NCBI GenBank assembly: GCA_020829485.1
Contig: JAIVFU010000027.1
Location: 13,488-77,487 of the forward strand
Origin: Nostoc sp. CHAB 5834
GTDB taxonomy: Bacteria > Cyanobacteriota > Cyanobacteriia > Cyanobacteriales > Nostocaceae
Length of the DNA stretch: 64,000 nucleotides
Reading direction: 5' to 3'
Both the position numbers and the translations under genes were made by a program. The notes under the pieces were generated by a model. That model worked only from the letters and a program-made list of their open reading frames with translations, searched no databases and was not told where the DNA came from. Shown piece by piece: positions 45,872 to 55,291 of this stretch (position 1 is the stretch's first letter; the number at the start of each line of letters is the position of its first letter).

Positions 45872-47113
45872 ATGAAGACTTATCACATGTCTCTCATAAA
45901 GACAAATGGACTCACGACTTTCTTGGTATTTCTCTCAATTATATTTATTTTCACATTAACTCTACTTTTTTCATTCTTTGAAAACATTGCAGAATTTTCA
46001 AAGAATGAAAAAATACAATATATTAATCAAGCATTAACAACTATTGCCATAATCATTGGAGGATTAGCATTAATTATTAATGCTTACTATACTTCCAGAC
46101 TCTCTTTTAGTGAAAATCAGAGTGTGTTAATCAAACTTCTTTCTGGGGCACTAGCTTGGGATAACAACATCGTAACTGACATTAAGAACACCCAAGAAAC
46201 TTTAGAAGAAATTATTCCAGAACGTTTTTCTCAAGCAATTGAGCAGTTAGGAAATGAAAAAATCGAAACGCGGTTTGCCGCAATTTATGCTTTAGAGCGA
46301 ATTGCCAAAGATTCTCACAAAGACCATTGGACAATTATGGAAATTCTTGCTGCATTTATCCGCGAGAATGCCCCAGTGAATCAGAAAGATGAGGAAGAGT
46401 CACAGCACTCATCAAAACTTCCCACAGATATTCAAACAGCCTTGACTGTCATTGGACGACGCGATTCACATAAAGATCCGGTAAATCAGAAACTAGATTT
46501 ACGCAATACAGACCTCAGTAATGGAGACTTAACCGAAGCTAACCTTTCTAGGGCAATCCTCGTAGGAGCTAATTTGCAATGGGTCAATTTTACCCGAGCA
46601 AATCTTTCAGAGGCAGACTTATCAATAACCTATCTTTGTGGATCAATCTTCTATGAAGCCAATCTGCAAAAAGCAATCCTCCCAGAAGCCAATCTTCAAG
46701 GCGTAGTCCTCAGAAAAGCGAACCTCTCAAAGGCAATCCTTTACGATGCCAACTTGGAAGGGGCAATCCTTTGTGATGCCAAATTAGAAGGAGCAATCCT
46801 TTGTGGTGCCAACTTAGAAGGAGCAGTCCTTTGTGATGCCAACTTGGAAGGAGTAAACTTTGAGGATAGCAACCTTCAAGATGCAAACCTGATTGGTAGT
46901 AACTTGCAAAACGCAAAACTTGCTGGAGCCAACTTAGAAGCTGTGTTACTCAGTACAGCTAACCTTCAAGATGCAAACTTCCAAGAAGCTAACCTCTCTA
47001 AAGCAAACTTGAGCGGATGTGAAAACCTTGAATTACAACAGATTGAACAGGCAATTGGCGATCGCACCACAATCTTACCAGAAAACTTTAAAATACCCAG
47101 AAGCTGGAAGTAA
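45872..47113 (+). CDS. Membrane-anchored pentapeptide-repeat protein (paralogue 3)
   Basis: 413 aa. Two hydrophobic helices (about 13-33, 52-72), the shared helical domain (ERFSQAIEQLGNEKIETRF ... HWTIMEILAAFIREN ... DIQTALTVIGRRD), then about 35 pentapeptide units and the tail LELQQIEQAIGDRTTILPENF. Domain order matches paralogue 2. Several adjacent repeats are nearly identical at the DNA level (GGAGCAATCCTTTGTG...), a sign of recent unit duplication. A good terminator follows at 47153. Confidence 0.9.
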   Translation: MKTYHMSLIKTNGLTTFLVFLSIIFIFTLTLLFSFFENIAEFSKNEKIQYINQALTTIAIIIGGLALIINAYYTSRLSFSENQSVLIKLLSGALAWDNNIVTDIKNTQETLEEIIPERFSQAIEQLGNEKIETRFAAIYALERIAKDSHKDHWTIMEILAAFIRENAPVNQKDEEESQHSSKLPTDIQTALTVIGRRDSHKDPVNQKLDLRNTDLSNGDLTEANLSRAILVGANLQWVNFTRANLSEADLSITYLCGSIFYEANLQKAILPEANLQGVVLRKANLSKAILYDANLEGAILCDAKLEGAILCGANLEGAVLCDANLEGVNFEDSNLQDANLIGSNLQNAKLAGANLEAVLLSTANLQDANFQEANLSKANLSGCENLELQQIEQAIGDRTTILPENFKIPRSWK

Positions 47114-47152
47114 CAAAAAGCTAAAGTTTCAGTCAATTAAGCCTCCTGTTAC

Positions 47153-47175
47153 AACCCGCTTGCGCGGGTTTTTTT
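47153..47175 (+). terminator. Rho-independent terminator
   Basis: AACCCGC / GCGGGTT stem with a 4-base loop and a run of seven T, 40 bases past the pentapeptide gene stop. Confidence 0.85.
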
Positions 47176-47221
47176 GTATAGATGCGGTTTCTACCAACCC
47201 TTTTAACATTAAAAGCCTGGG

Positions 47222-47874
47222 CTGAATATTACTTCGGTTTTGTTTTTGTTTTTGTTTTTACTCCCTTTTGGTCGTCCACGTCCACGTTTTTCTTTGGTTT
47301 TTACTTTTTCGCTTGACAAGTGAATATTTGTTGTAGTGTCACTCTTGATTACTTGTTCTAAATTAAAAAGGAAATGACTGTCTTTGCTCAACACTTACTA
47401 ACGACAAGACAAAGAAAGATAGCCCTGATATCAATACTTGTCGGTTAAGGGGAAAGGAAAAACCTTTAACCTTTTCCCCAAACCCAATGCCGAGTTAAAA
47501 ATGCTTAACCGAGCAGTATTGGCCCTGATATAGGTTTGTTTACGAGGCTAGAGAAGAATCTATCCAACCCATAAGTCTGTTTACCCGATTTGCTGACTAC
47601 AACTTCATCTCCGGCAAGCAAATATACTTCATTTTTTCGCCATAAATGTTTACGAAAAAACAGCCAAAACAACGTTGCCCAAGGTATTACTGTATGAAAA
47701 AATCTCAACATTGTCCGATAACTACCACCAATGCCTGTCCAACGAGAAATTCAAGGGCATAGTGACTCGGCCGCTCAATGCCAACATGGCCACGATGATC
47801 TGGTTCATTCGACGCATCGTTGTAGCGTTGATCTGCGGTAGCAAGCATTGTAACAGTGATAGGATGTCCAACAT
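47222..47874 (-). pseudogene. Degraded IS4/IS701-like transposase
   Basis: Read on the minus strand from ATG at 47874: MLDILSLLQCLLPQINATTM, QIIVAMLALSGRVTM, then a one-base frameshift near 47735, after which RWTGIGGSYRTMLRFFHTV and YLLAGDEVVVSKSGKQTYG (first catalytic Asp) continue. A miniature element with its 10-bp duplication (47422-47521) interrupts the gene. Removing it restores ISGLSFFVLSLVSVEQRQ and the VEQVIKS-like segment, then a GRGRPKGSKNK linker. The gene ends abruptly near 47222, without the second half of the DDE domain. Non-functional. Confidence 0.8.
47432..47521. repeat. Inverted-repeat element, CAATACGGTTCGG family, copy 3
   Basis: 90 bp with ends CAATACTTGTCGGTTAAG and CTTAACCGAGCAGTATTG. 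The 10-base GCCCTGATAT stands on both sides (47422-47431, 47522-47531). It lies inside the transposase remnant. Confidence 0.85.
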
Positions 47875-47885
47875 GGGCGAATTGG

Positions 47886-47926
47886 TAGTAGAGTTGTTGT
47901 CGTTTGGGAAGACAACAACTCTACTA
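47886..47926 (-). promoter_or_regulatory. Perfect 16-bp stem hairpin before the transposase start
   Basis: TAGTAGAGTTGTTGTC (47886-47901) and GACAACAACTCTACTA (47911-47926) are exact complements around a 9-base loop. The hairpin ends 12 bases before the transposase ATG at 47874, so in transcripts it could hide the ribosome site. This protection is known for several IS transposases; here the role is inference. Confidence 0.6.
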
Positions 47927-48047
47927 CAAAGCGCGCTCTCTCTTCATACTCTTTTTTTGGCGAAGGTATTGATAGAGCCGCTTATTAATCGTCTTTCGCA
48001 CCGGGGCTCTAACTGCTCGCTACAGGGGGTTGGAGCCACAAGTCCAA

Positions 48048-48599
48048 TTAAGGGGTGATGGTGTCCTCGCCGTCGCCGATGTCCGTGACGGTGTCGTTGC
48101 CGTCACTGCCGGTGAGGGTGTCGTTACCGTTGCCGCCCTCGATGGTGTCATCGCCGGGACCGCCGGTGGCGGTGTCATTGCCGTCACCGGCGTCGATGAT
48201 GTCGTTGAATGCCGAGCCGGTGATGGTGTCATTGCCGTCGCCGCTGTTGATTATCTTGGCTTCTGGGGCATTGGTGCAGTCGATGGTGTCATCGCCGGGA
48301 GTGCCGATGACGGTATTACCGAGCTGTACAACTCCGACGCTGACGACGCAATCTTCGTTCGGGTTGGGAGGCGGGACTTGGCAGCCGGGGGTCGCGAGAA
48401 AGTCGCCGTGCGCCAGGTGCGCGGGGAGGGCATTCTCACTGACCGTGATCTGCACGTACGGATTCGTTGCCGACCCCGTGCGGTGACAGATCGTCACTTT
48501 GTTACTTTGGGCTAGCGCCGCACCAACGGTGCTGGAAAACATCATGCCGGTCACCGCAACAGTGGCAATCGATCGTAGAAATATCATTGGGTTCTTCAT
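48048..48599 (-). CDS. Secreted RTX-type calcium-binding repeat protein, GC-rich
   Basis: 183 aa from the ATG at 48599 (AGGAG 9 bases upstream). Signal peptide at residues 1-30 ([16 protein letters not shown] ... AALAQS). An N-terminal domain with [20 protein letters not shown] and HLAHGDF follows, with three Cys and a Pro linker. Then come about seven nonapeptides of the GGxGxDxxx kind ([35 protein letters not shown]). These bind Ca2+ in parallel beta-rolls. Third codon positions are overwhelmingly G or C (GGC, GAC, ACC), opposite to every neighbour, so recent acquisition from a GC-rich donor is likely. Confidence 0.85.
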   Translation of the reverse strand: MKNPMIFLRSIATVAVTGMMFSSTVGAALAQSNKVTICHRTGSATNPYVQITVSENALPAHLAHGDFLATPGCQVPPPNPNEDCVVSVGVVQLGNTVIGTPGDDTIDCTNAPEAKIINSGDGNDTITGSAFNDIIDAGDGNDTATGGPGDDTIEGGNGNDTLTGSDGNDTVTDIGDGEDTITP

Positions 48600-49725
48600 G
48601 CTATCGCTCCTTGTGTTACTCAATGTGAGCCTCATAAATCGGCACGTGTTGTGCAAATCTTGAGCCTGCTGGGTGAAGATTTGGGCTTTCCTATTTCACT
48701 GCACTAGGAATGTAAATACGGGAGCAATGCTCCAAAGTGAGGTGCTTAAAATTCCGGTACTAAATCACCTATTTAGGGCTGCGTAGGCGCAGCCCGCCGT
48801 AGGCATCGCAGCCAAACAACTGTTTTTATTGAGAATTTAGCTCTCTAACTGAGAATCAAAGTCCGATCTAACAAAATCGCATTGCTCCCTGTAAATACTT
48901 GTAACAACTTATTCACTGGGTTATCTATCCATAGCGGACAAATTGCTAAGCAGTGATTGCCTACCTTATATAAAGTAGACAATCAAATTTTCTCTTCTAC
49001 CCTATTATCAGAAATATCACAGGAGAAAGTACAAAACACACACGATAAATAAAAAGTATCATTAGAAAACTATCCGTTACAAATGAAAGTGTTGTGTATC
49101 ATTTTGTTAAAATAATTGACTTCTTCATTAGAACTGACTGTGGGAATCATTATGTTATTGGTAGCAAACGAATTGTCCAATTTAAAAGACAATTCAGAAA
49201 AATAGCTTTCAGGAGTTAAATATATAGCGGTTCTCGCTTGGGTGCAGTACAGTTTTGACCTCACTTCCATTCCTCTCTCCTAAAAGGAGAGAGGCTTTGA
49301 ATCTTACTCCCCAACGCTAGAAGGGAAGGGGCTGGGGGTTAGGTCTGTATTCCATGCAATTGGGAACCGCCATAATCACCCAAGGTTATATAAATCTCAA
49401 ATTTAAAGATATTATTTATAAATTTGAATTAATTTGTTTGTATTTTATGACAAAAATGTTCTTTTGAATGAATTTGTCTCTAATTGTTGGCGCTGTTACA
49501 ACCCGTGAGTTTGAAAACATTTACTATACCTGAGTACTTTAAAAAAACAAAAGTATTTCATCAAAAATATAAGTCTATTAATACTGGAGAGTGACTTGTT
49601 GTTATCCCAGCTAAATCGCAGTAGGTTGGTAAATTATCAACAATTACCATTTTTAATGAATTTGGAATCGAAAGATTAACAATAACTATTTAATTTTTTC
49701 TGCGCCACTAGTTAAGAGGTAATCT
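48600..49725. other. Intergenic region before devB
   Basis: About 1.1 kb without a convincing gene. Contains a GGGCTGCGTAGGCGCAGCCC palindrome with CCGTAGGCATCGCAG (48775-48811), an inverted-repeat element at 49225-49372, and AT-rich DNA next to devB that should hold its promoter. The open stretch 49070-49270 has no protein character. Confidence 0.5.
49225..49372. repeat. Inverted-repeat element (TAGCGGTTCTC type)
   Basis: TAGCGGTTCTCGCTTGGGTG at the left and, as reverse complement, TGGCGGTTCCCAATTGCATG at the right, both continuing to a TACAG. The core is a CTCTCTCCTAAAAGGAGAGAG palindrome. About 148 bp, non-coding. Confidence 0.6.
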
Positions 49726-50943
49726 ATGGTGCGAAACTCAAAGCTGGGGTACAGAATGTTCCCTAAGTCTATTCTGCGTCTATCCGTTGGTATAAGTATA
49801 ATTGCTTTTTTATCAATTGGCGGAATAAGTTTTTATATACTAAAAAACTGGCAAAATTATGCAAATTCGGAAGCACAAGTGCCAGTAACACAATTGCCAC
49901 AGTTAAAAACGGTAACAGCTTTAGGGCGGATTGAACCACAGGGAAAAGTAATTAAACTCTCTGCTGCGGTGTCTGCGGAAGGAAGTCGGGTAGAAAAGTT
50001 GTTAGTGAAAGAGGGGGATAAGGTAAAAGCAGGACAGGTGATTGCGATTTTGAACAGCCGCGATCGCGCTCATGCAGAATTAGAACAGGCACTAGAACAA
50101 GTAAAAGTAGCCCAGGCAAACCTAAACCGCATCCAAGCAGGTGCTAAACCCGGTGAAATTGCCGCCCAAAAAGCTGCGATCGCTCGCTTAGAAGCAGAAC
50201 GCCAAGGTGATATTAATACCCAAACAGCGACAATTGAGCGATTCCAAGCCGAAGTGCGTAATGCCCAAGCAGAAGATGAGCGCTATCAGCAGCTATATCA
50301 ACAGGGCGCAATTTCCGCTTCCCAACGAGATAACAAGCGTTTAAACTTGGAAACCGCCCAAAAAAACCTGCAAGAAGCACAAGCGCAGTTAAATCGGACT
50401 CAATCAACTAGCCAGCAAAAGATTAAAGAAGCCACAGCAACACTCGATGAAATCGTCGAAGTGCCCGGAGTGGATATAAAAGCTGCCCAAGCAGAAGTCA
50501 ATCGTGCCATAGCAGCCATGAATCTGGCAAAAGTAAATTTAAAACAGTCCGAAGTGCGATCGCCTCAAAATGGACAGGTATTTGAGATCCATACCCATCC
50601 TGGCGAATTAATATCAAATGATGGCATTGCTGATATCGGACAAACCAACCAGATGTATGTCATAGCCGAAGTCTACGAAAGCGATATCGACAAAGTGCAT
50701 TCAGGGCAGCAAGCGCGAGTATTTGGTGATTCCCTCTCCATTGAATTCCAGGGAATCGTAGATCGCAAAGGCTTACAAGTGCGGCGGCAGAATGTCATTA
50801 ACACAGATCCTGCTAACAATATCGATAACAGAGTAGTCGAAGTCCATATCCGACTAGATGAAGCCTCCAGCCAAAAAGCCGCCACCTTAACCAATATGCA
50901 AGTTAAGGCAGTAATTGAATTGGGAATAGGGAATAGGGAATAG
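49726..50943 (+). CDS. devB: DevB-family ABC exporter membrane-fusion protein
   Basis: 405 aa. One N-terminal membrane helix (about 17-38), a lipoyl-like half (VKEGDKVKAGQVIAILNSRD), a long coiled-coil hairpin (about 110-245, including KPGEIAAQKAAIARLEAE), the second lipoyl half and a beta-barrel (MYVIAEVYESDIDKVHSGQ). This is the DevB/HlyD adaptor that, with DevC and DevA, exports heterocyst glycolipids or similar envelope molecules through TolC. The last codons (GIGNRE) are formed by a GGGAATAGGGAATAG tandem repeat that supplies the stop. First gene of a devB-devC-devA operon. Confidence 0.9.
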   Translation: MVRNSKLGYRMFPKSILRLSVGISIIAFLSIGGISFYILKNWQNYANSEAQVPVTQLPQLKTVTALGRIEPQGKVIKLSAAVSAEGSRVEKLLVKEGDKVKAGQVIAILNSRDRAHAELEQALEQVKVAQANLNRIQAGAKPGEIAAQKAAIARLEAERQGDINTQTATIERFQAEVRNAQAEDERYQQLYQQGAISASQRDNKRLNLETAQKNLQEAQAQLNRTQSTSQQKIKEATATLDEIVEVPGVDIKAAQAEVNRAIAAMNLAKVNLKQSEVRSPQNGQVFEIHTHPGELISNDGIADIGQTNQMYVIAEVYESDIDKVHSGQQARVFGDSLSIEFQGIVDRKGLQVRRQNVINTDPANNIDNRVVEVHIRLDEASSQKAATLTNMQVKAVIELGIGNRE

Positions 50944-51005
50944 GGTATTAGTTATTCTCCCCCTGCCTCCCCACTCCCCACTCCCCACTCCCCCCTTTTT
51001 ATAAT

Positions 51006-52172
51006 GTGATTAAACAACTGCGACGGCGAACCCCTCTTGGATGGCTGCAACTGAATCATGAAAAAAGCCGTCTTTTAGTGGCATTGTCAGGGATTGCCTT
51101 TGCCGATCTTCTCATGTTCATGCAACTGGGCTTTCAGACTGCGCTGTATGACAGTAACACTAGACTGCATCGCAGTTTGCAAGCACACATTGTTTTAACC
51201 AGCCCCCAAGCCCGTAACCTGCCAAGCTTGTCTACATTTTCTCGGCGGCGACTTTACCAAGCAATGGATATACCAGGGGTGAAGTCAGCAGAACCAATGT
51301 ATTTCAACAACACAATCTGGAAAAATCCCCAAACACACCGCGAGACGGGGGTGTTAGTTATCGGGTTTAATCCAGATAAGCCAGCCTTTAATTTACCCGA
51401 TGTTAACCAGCAATTGCAGACAATCAAGCTACCAGGTGCTGTCTTGTTCGATCGCGGTGCTAGAGGAGATTATCAAAAAGCGATCGCTCAAATTGACCAA
51501 GGTAAAACCCTAACTACCGAAATAGAACAGCGCACAATTACCATTAGTGGCTTATTTCAAGTCGGCGCTTCCTTTGGTTCTGATGGCAATTTGATTACCA
51601 GCGATCAAAACTTTTTGCGGCTATTTTCTGGGCGACAGTCCAGCAGTGTCAGTTTAGGTTTGATTAAGGTAAAACCAGGCTATGACCCGAAAAAGGTAGC
51701 AGCAACATTGAAAGCCTATCTCAAAGATGATGTCAGAGTCTTAACCCACGCCGAATTTATTGAATTTGAAAATAACTTCTGGAGAACAAATTCCCCAATT
51801 GGCTTTATCTTCAGCCTGGGTGTATCGATGGGCTTTGTGGTGGGCGTGATTATCGTCTATCAAGTCCTTTCCACCGATGTTAATGCCCACGTTCGGGAAT
51901 ATGCCACCTTCAAAGCAATGGGATATCGCAATTACTACCTGCTAGGTGTAGTACTTGAAGAATCGTTGATATTGGCAGCACTGGGCTTCTTCCCCGGATT
52001 AGGAGTGTCCTTAGCACTTTACCAACTGACTCGCAGTGCCACAAATTTGCCCATGTACATGACTGTGATTCGAGCATTGCAGGTATTAGTGCTGACTATC
52101 ATTATGTGTGCAATTTCCGGTGCGATCGCAACCCGCAAACTCCAAGCCGCCGATCCTGCTGACATGTTTTAA
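51006..52172 (+). CDS. devC: DevC-type ABC exporter permease
   Basis: 388 aa from GTG. TPLGWLQLNHEKSRLLVALS followed by helix 1 is the family hallmark. A large periplasmic region (about 45-265) follows, then three C-terminal helices (FSLGVSMGFVVGVIIVYQVL, ESLILAALGFFPGLGVSLAL, QVLVLTIIMCAISGAIATRK) of the FtsX/MacB type. It lies 62 bases past devB, with a tandem-repeat stretch in the gap, and upstream of devA. Confidence 0.9.
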   Translation: MIKQLRRRTPLGWLQLNHEKSRLLVALSGIAFADLLMFMQLGFQTALYDSNTRLHRSLQAHIVLTSPQARNLPSLSTFSRRRLYQAMDIPGVKSAEPMYFNNTIWKNPQTHRETGVLVIGFNPDKPAFNLPDVNQQLQTIKLPGAVLFDRGARGDYQKAIAQIDQGKTLTTEIEQRTITISGLFQVGASFGSDGNLITSDQNFLRLFSGRQSSSVSLGLIKVKPGYDPKKVAATLKAYLKDDVRVLTHAEFIEFENNFWRTNSPIGFIFSLGVSMGFVVGVIIVYQVLSTDVNAHVREYATFKAMGYRNYYLLGVVLEESLILAALGFFPGLGVSLALYQLTRSATNLPMYMTVIRALQVLVLTIIMCAISGAIATRKLQAADPADMF

Positions 52173-52239
52173 ATTTGTCATTTGTCATTTGCAAAGGACA
52201 AATGACCAATGACGATCGTTACGAGTAATCGATCTATTT

Positions 52240-52938
52240 ATGACTAATCAATCCATCATCTCCATCCAGAATCTCGACCACCATTTTGGTCAAGGCTCAC
52301 TCCGTAAGCAAGTTTTATCTAACATCAACTTGGAGATTAACGCCGGTGAAATTATTATTATGACTGGGCCCTCTGGTTCTGGAAAGACTACCTTGCTGAC
52401 CTTAGTGGGTGGATTGCGTTCTACCCAATCTGGTAGTTTGCGGGTGTTGGGGCGAGAACTTTGTGGTGCTAGTGCTGAACAATTACTACAGGTACGACGT
52501 TGTAACGGTTATATTTTTCAATCACATAACTTGCATAGTAGTTTAACAGCACTCCAAAACGTCAAAATGGCTTTGGAATTGCATAAACATCTTGGCTTAA
52601 AAAAGATGCTAGCTAGGTCAGCCCAAATGCTAGAGCAGGTAGGATTAGGAAATCATTTGCATTACTATCCTGATAAACTGTCTGGGGGACAAAAACAAAG
52701 AGTAGCGATCGCTCGTGCCTTAGTTAGTCATCCTCAAATAATCCTAGCGGATGAACCCACAGCCGCCCTTGACAGTCAATCAGGACGAGATGTAGTCAAT
52801 CTCATGCATAAACTGGCAAAAGAACAAGGCTGTACCATCTTGATGGTTACTCATGACAACCGCATCCTAGATATAGCCGATCGCATCGTTCACATGGAAG
52901 ATGGCAAACTCAAGCCAAAACTAAAACTATCAGCTTAG
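52240..52938 (+). CDS. devA: DevA-type ABC exporter ATPase
   Basis: 232 aa. Walker A GPSGSGKTT at about residue 43, signature LSGGQKQRVAIARAL at about 147, Walker B IILADEPTAALDSQ at about 167, and H-loop TILMVTHD. It belongs to the MacB/LolD-like DevA class. Third gene of the devBCA operon, 67 bases past devC. Several devBCA-like operons exist in heterocyst formers; which envelope substrate this one moves cannot be told from sequence. Confidence 0.92.
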   Translation: MTNQSIISIQNLDHHFGQGSLRKQVLSNINLEINAGEIIIMTGPSGSGKTTLLTLVGGLRSTQSGSLRVLGRELCGASAEQLLQVRRCNGYIFQSHNLHSSLTALQNVKMALELHKHLGLKKMLARSAQMLEQVGLGNHLHYYPDKLSGGQKQRVAIARALVSHPQIILADEPTAALDSQSGRDVVNLMHKLAKEQGCTILMVTHDNRILDIADRIVHMEDGKLKPKLKLSA

Positions 52939-53355
52939 AGTTGATAAGCCTTTATTAATCGAGCTTCTCAACTTGGAATGAGAAAATTTTAGGTAAAATC
53001 ACTGTTATTTTACACCCGACATCCTATATCAACTTAGTAATATCTGTTACGAGTCTATAAACGAAGATTAACGATTACATAGGACTCATATAGGAATCGT
53101 ATTTAATTTTTGAAATTATCTATGTGGGCGGGGAGTAGGGAATTAGGCTTTTCGATCTGTACGAAGCTTTTTCAGAAATCAAATATTAGTCCTATATTTG
53201 ATTTTTCAACAAAACTCAGTACACCTTTATTCCTTCTTCCCAGTCCCCAATCCCCAGTCCCTTAGCTCTACGAGTGATTCAGAAATCAAATCGGATTGCT
53301 ATATAAACTGAAAATCCTAGAAATAATTTATACTATACATCAATAAAATCTATGA

Positions 53356-53595
53356 TAGGGTGGACATGTTGCATTGGTGTCAACTTAAGCTAAAATAGCA
53401 TGTCCCACAGGCGTTTTACCCCCCTTTTTCCCCCCAATAAATCGGGGGAAAAAAGAAATCCAGTTCCCTCCCCTTAGAAAGGGGAGGGTTAGGGTGGGGT
53501 GACGCGGTGAGTGATGGAAAGCTAGAGAACTGAATATCACGTCTCGACAAGGGTTTCACGTTAAGTTGACACCTATGGGCAACATGCCCACCCTA
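53356..53595. repeat. Nested inverted repeats (TAGGGTGG...CCACCCTA / GGTGTCAACTTAA)
   Basis: The outer ends TAGGGTGGACATGTTGC and GGGCAACATGCCCACCCTA and the inner ends GGTGTCAACTTAA (53376-53388) and TTAAGTTGACACC (53561-53573, exact) enclose GGGGAAAAAAG and CCCTCCCC palindromes. The inner left end also occurs at 3755. Confidence 0.65.
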
Positions 53596-53953
53596 CTTAT
53601 GCAAATTAAATGCTCAACAGCTTACCAAATCTAGCTTTGCCTAAATCTTTTGGGGTTATTTCTGACCCTTTCCCCTTGCTCTTGCTTTACCTGGTTTGGT
53701 AATTTAACTACACCAACTTTAACCTAACAGTGTAGTATGAGTGTCCAGTTAGACAAGTGTCCAGTTGATTCCAAGAATTTATTCAAGTATTATTATCTAA
53801 TCGTTAAACGCTAACAAGTTTCATTTGTTGCTTAACAAATTATACCTATAGCAAGCTACGAGAGCATCTTTGACATAAATCTAGTTAAATTTTAAGATTA
53901 TTGCCAATCTAATACACCTTGGTTATTAAAGTTAATACCAATTCACTAAATTA

Positions 53954-54059
53954 GGGAACTCCAAAAAATAAATTATTCCACTTAAAGTCGTTGACTGAAA
54001 ACTCGTCAACCGTCAACGGTCAACAATAGCAATGGAATATTTTTTTACTTGGAAGTCCC
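53954..54059. repeat. Miniature element, GGGACTTCC family, copy C
   Basis: 106 bp, ends GGGAACTCCAAAAAATAAA and TTTTTACTTGGAAGTCCC, TTA on both sides (53951-53953, 54060-54062). The core differs from copies B and D and contains a GTTGACTGAAAACTCGTCAAC palindrome. Confidence 0.8.
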
Positions 54060-54234
54060 TTACAGTTACAAATCACTCTCCCTTGTCTCTTACCCCCTGC
54101 CTTTACCTTATCCATAAGTGACTTATGGATTTCCCAATATTTATGGTTTTCAATAACATCTACTTAAAACAGGAAACACTAGCAAAAATAAGCTAGTCTA
54201 TTTTGCAACACAAGCAAGGGATTTTTGTAGCTCT

Positions 54235-55170
54235 ATGATGATTGAGAATAGCGCTAGTAGTTCAAACAAGAAGTTGCTCGGTTTTGATGTCAAAAGTTTG
54301 ACAGCCAATCGCCATGCAATAAATATGTTAAAGGGAATATTTGCTGTTCTCCCTCTCACCTTCGCATTGCCTGTAGAAGCTTTACAAGTAAAGGTGACTC
54401 CAACTAATCCTAAATTAGGGGATACGCTTTCGGTAGAGATTAATCTAGATAATCCCAATAAGAGTACAAATCCAACAGTAGTTAATGGTAATAATACTTA
54501 CCCAGCATTTGAAATTGCTCCCAATCAGTATCGGGCTTTTGTTCCCACAACTCCCCTAGAAAAAGCTGGAACTAGAACACTTCGGGTTACAGGGGATGGT
54601 CAAGTACAAAACTTGACAGTGAATGTGCTTAATCGCAAGTTCCCCGTACAACGGATTACTTTGCCACCTGGCAAAGCCGGAGTGAATGCCACAGAGCATG
54701 AACTTAAGCGTGTGGCAGCTTTCAAGACACTACAAACACCAGAAAAGTATTGGAATGGAGTATTTCTGAAGCCAAATGCAGGGCGGATGAGTACAACCTA
54801 TGGTGTACGTCGCTACTATAATGGTACATTTGCAAAAGACTACTATCATCGTGGTCTTGACTACGCTGGTGCTACCGGTTCATCCGTAATTGCCCCAGCC
54901 TCTGGGCGAGTTGCTTTGGTAGGTAGGGTATCCCAAGGGTTTAGGGTACACGGTAACGTAGTTGGCATTGACCACGGTCAAGGAGTAACCAGTATTTTCA
55001 TGCACCTAAGTCGTATTAACGTTAAAGAAGGTGATTTTGTGAAAGCTGGTCAACTAATTGGCGCAGTAGGTTCAACAGGTGCTTCTACAGGGCCGCACTT
55101 GCACTGGGGTCTGTATGTCAACGGACAATCTGTTGATCCAACACCTTGGCGAACTAAGGTCGTTAAGTAG
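54235..55170 (+). CDS. M23 (LytM-type) peptidoglycan endopeptidase
   Basis: 311 aa. A hydrophobic segment at about 34-48 ends in VEALQ, probably a signal or anchor. An Ig-like beta domain (about 50-135) precedes the M23 domain (about 190-311), which has HRGLDYAGATG (zinc His and Asp), a GNVVGIDHGQGVTSIFMHL strand and the THLHWG-like GPHLHWGLYVNG end. It cuts peptide crosslinks of peptidoglycan in the periplasm. All expected zinc ligands are present. Two adjacent ATG codons (54235, 54238) are possible starts. Confidence 0.9.
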   Translation: MMIENSASSSNKKLLGFDVKSLTANRHAINMLKGIFAVLPLTFALPVEALQVKVTPTNPKLGDTLSVEINLDNPNKSTNPTVVNGNNTYPAFEIAPNQYRAFVPTTPLEKAGTRTLRVTGDGQVQNLTVNVLNRKFPVQRITLPPGKAGVNATEHELKRVAAFKTLQTPEKYWNGVFLKPNAGRMSTTYGVRRYYNGTFAKDYYHRGLDYAGATGSSVIAPASGRVALVGRVSQGFRVHGNVVGIDHGQGVTSIFMHLSRINVKEGDFVKAGQLIGAVGSTGASTGPHLHWGLYVNGQSVDPTPWRTKVVK

Positions 55171-55291
55171 TAGAGGCGGAGTTGATCGCGTCTGTACATA
55201 ATTTGTATTTTGTTTGCTGAGAATTACACAAAATAAATTGGATTGATACCGTCCCTACCAAGCTTTGCTAACATAAATGATGATAAGCATT

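Larger units (their letters stand above)
52939..54234. other. Repeat-rich 1.3-kb intergenic region
   Basis: No gene seen. It contains the nested inverted repeat at 53356-53595 and the miniature element at 53954-54059, between AT-rich unique DNA. The M23 peptidase promoter should lie in the last 150 bases. Confidence 0.5.

Noticed and set aside
48030..48515. 161- and 143-codon open frames opposite the RTX gene
   Set aside because: They arise from the GC-rich Gly/Asp repeat codons read backwards; the minus frame has the signal peptide and AGGAG site.
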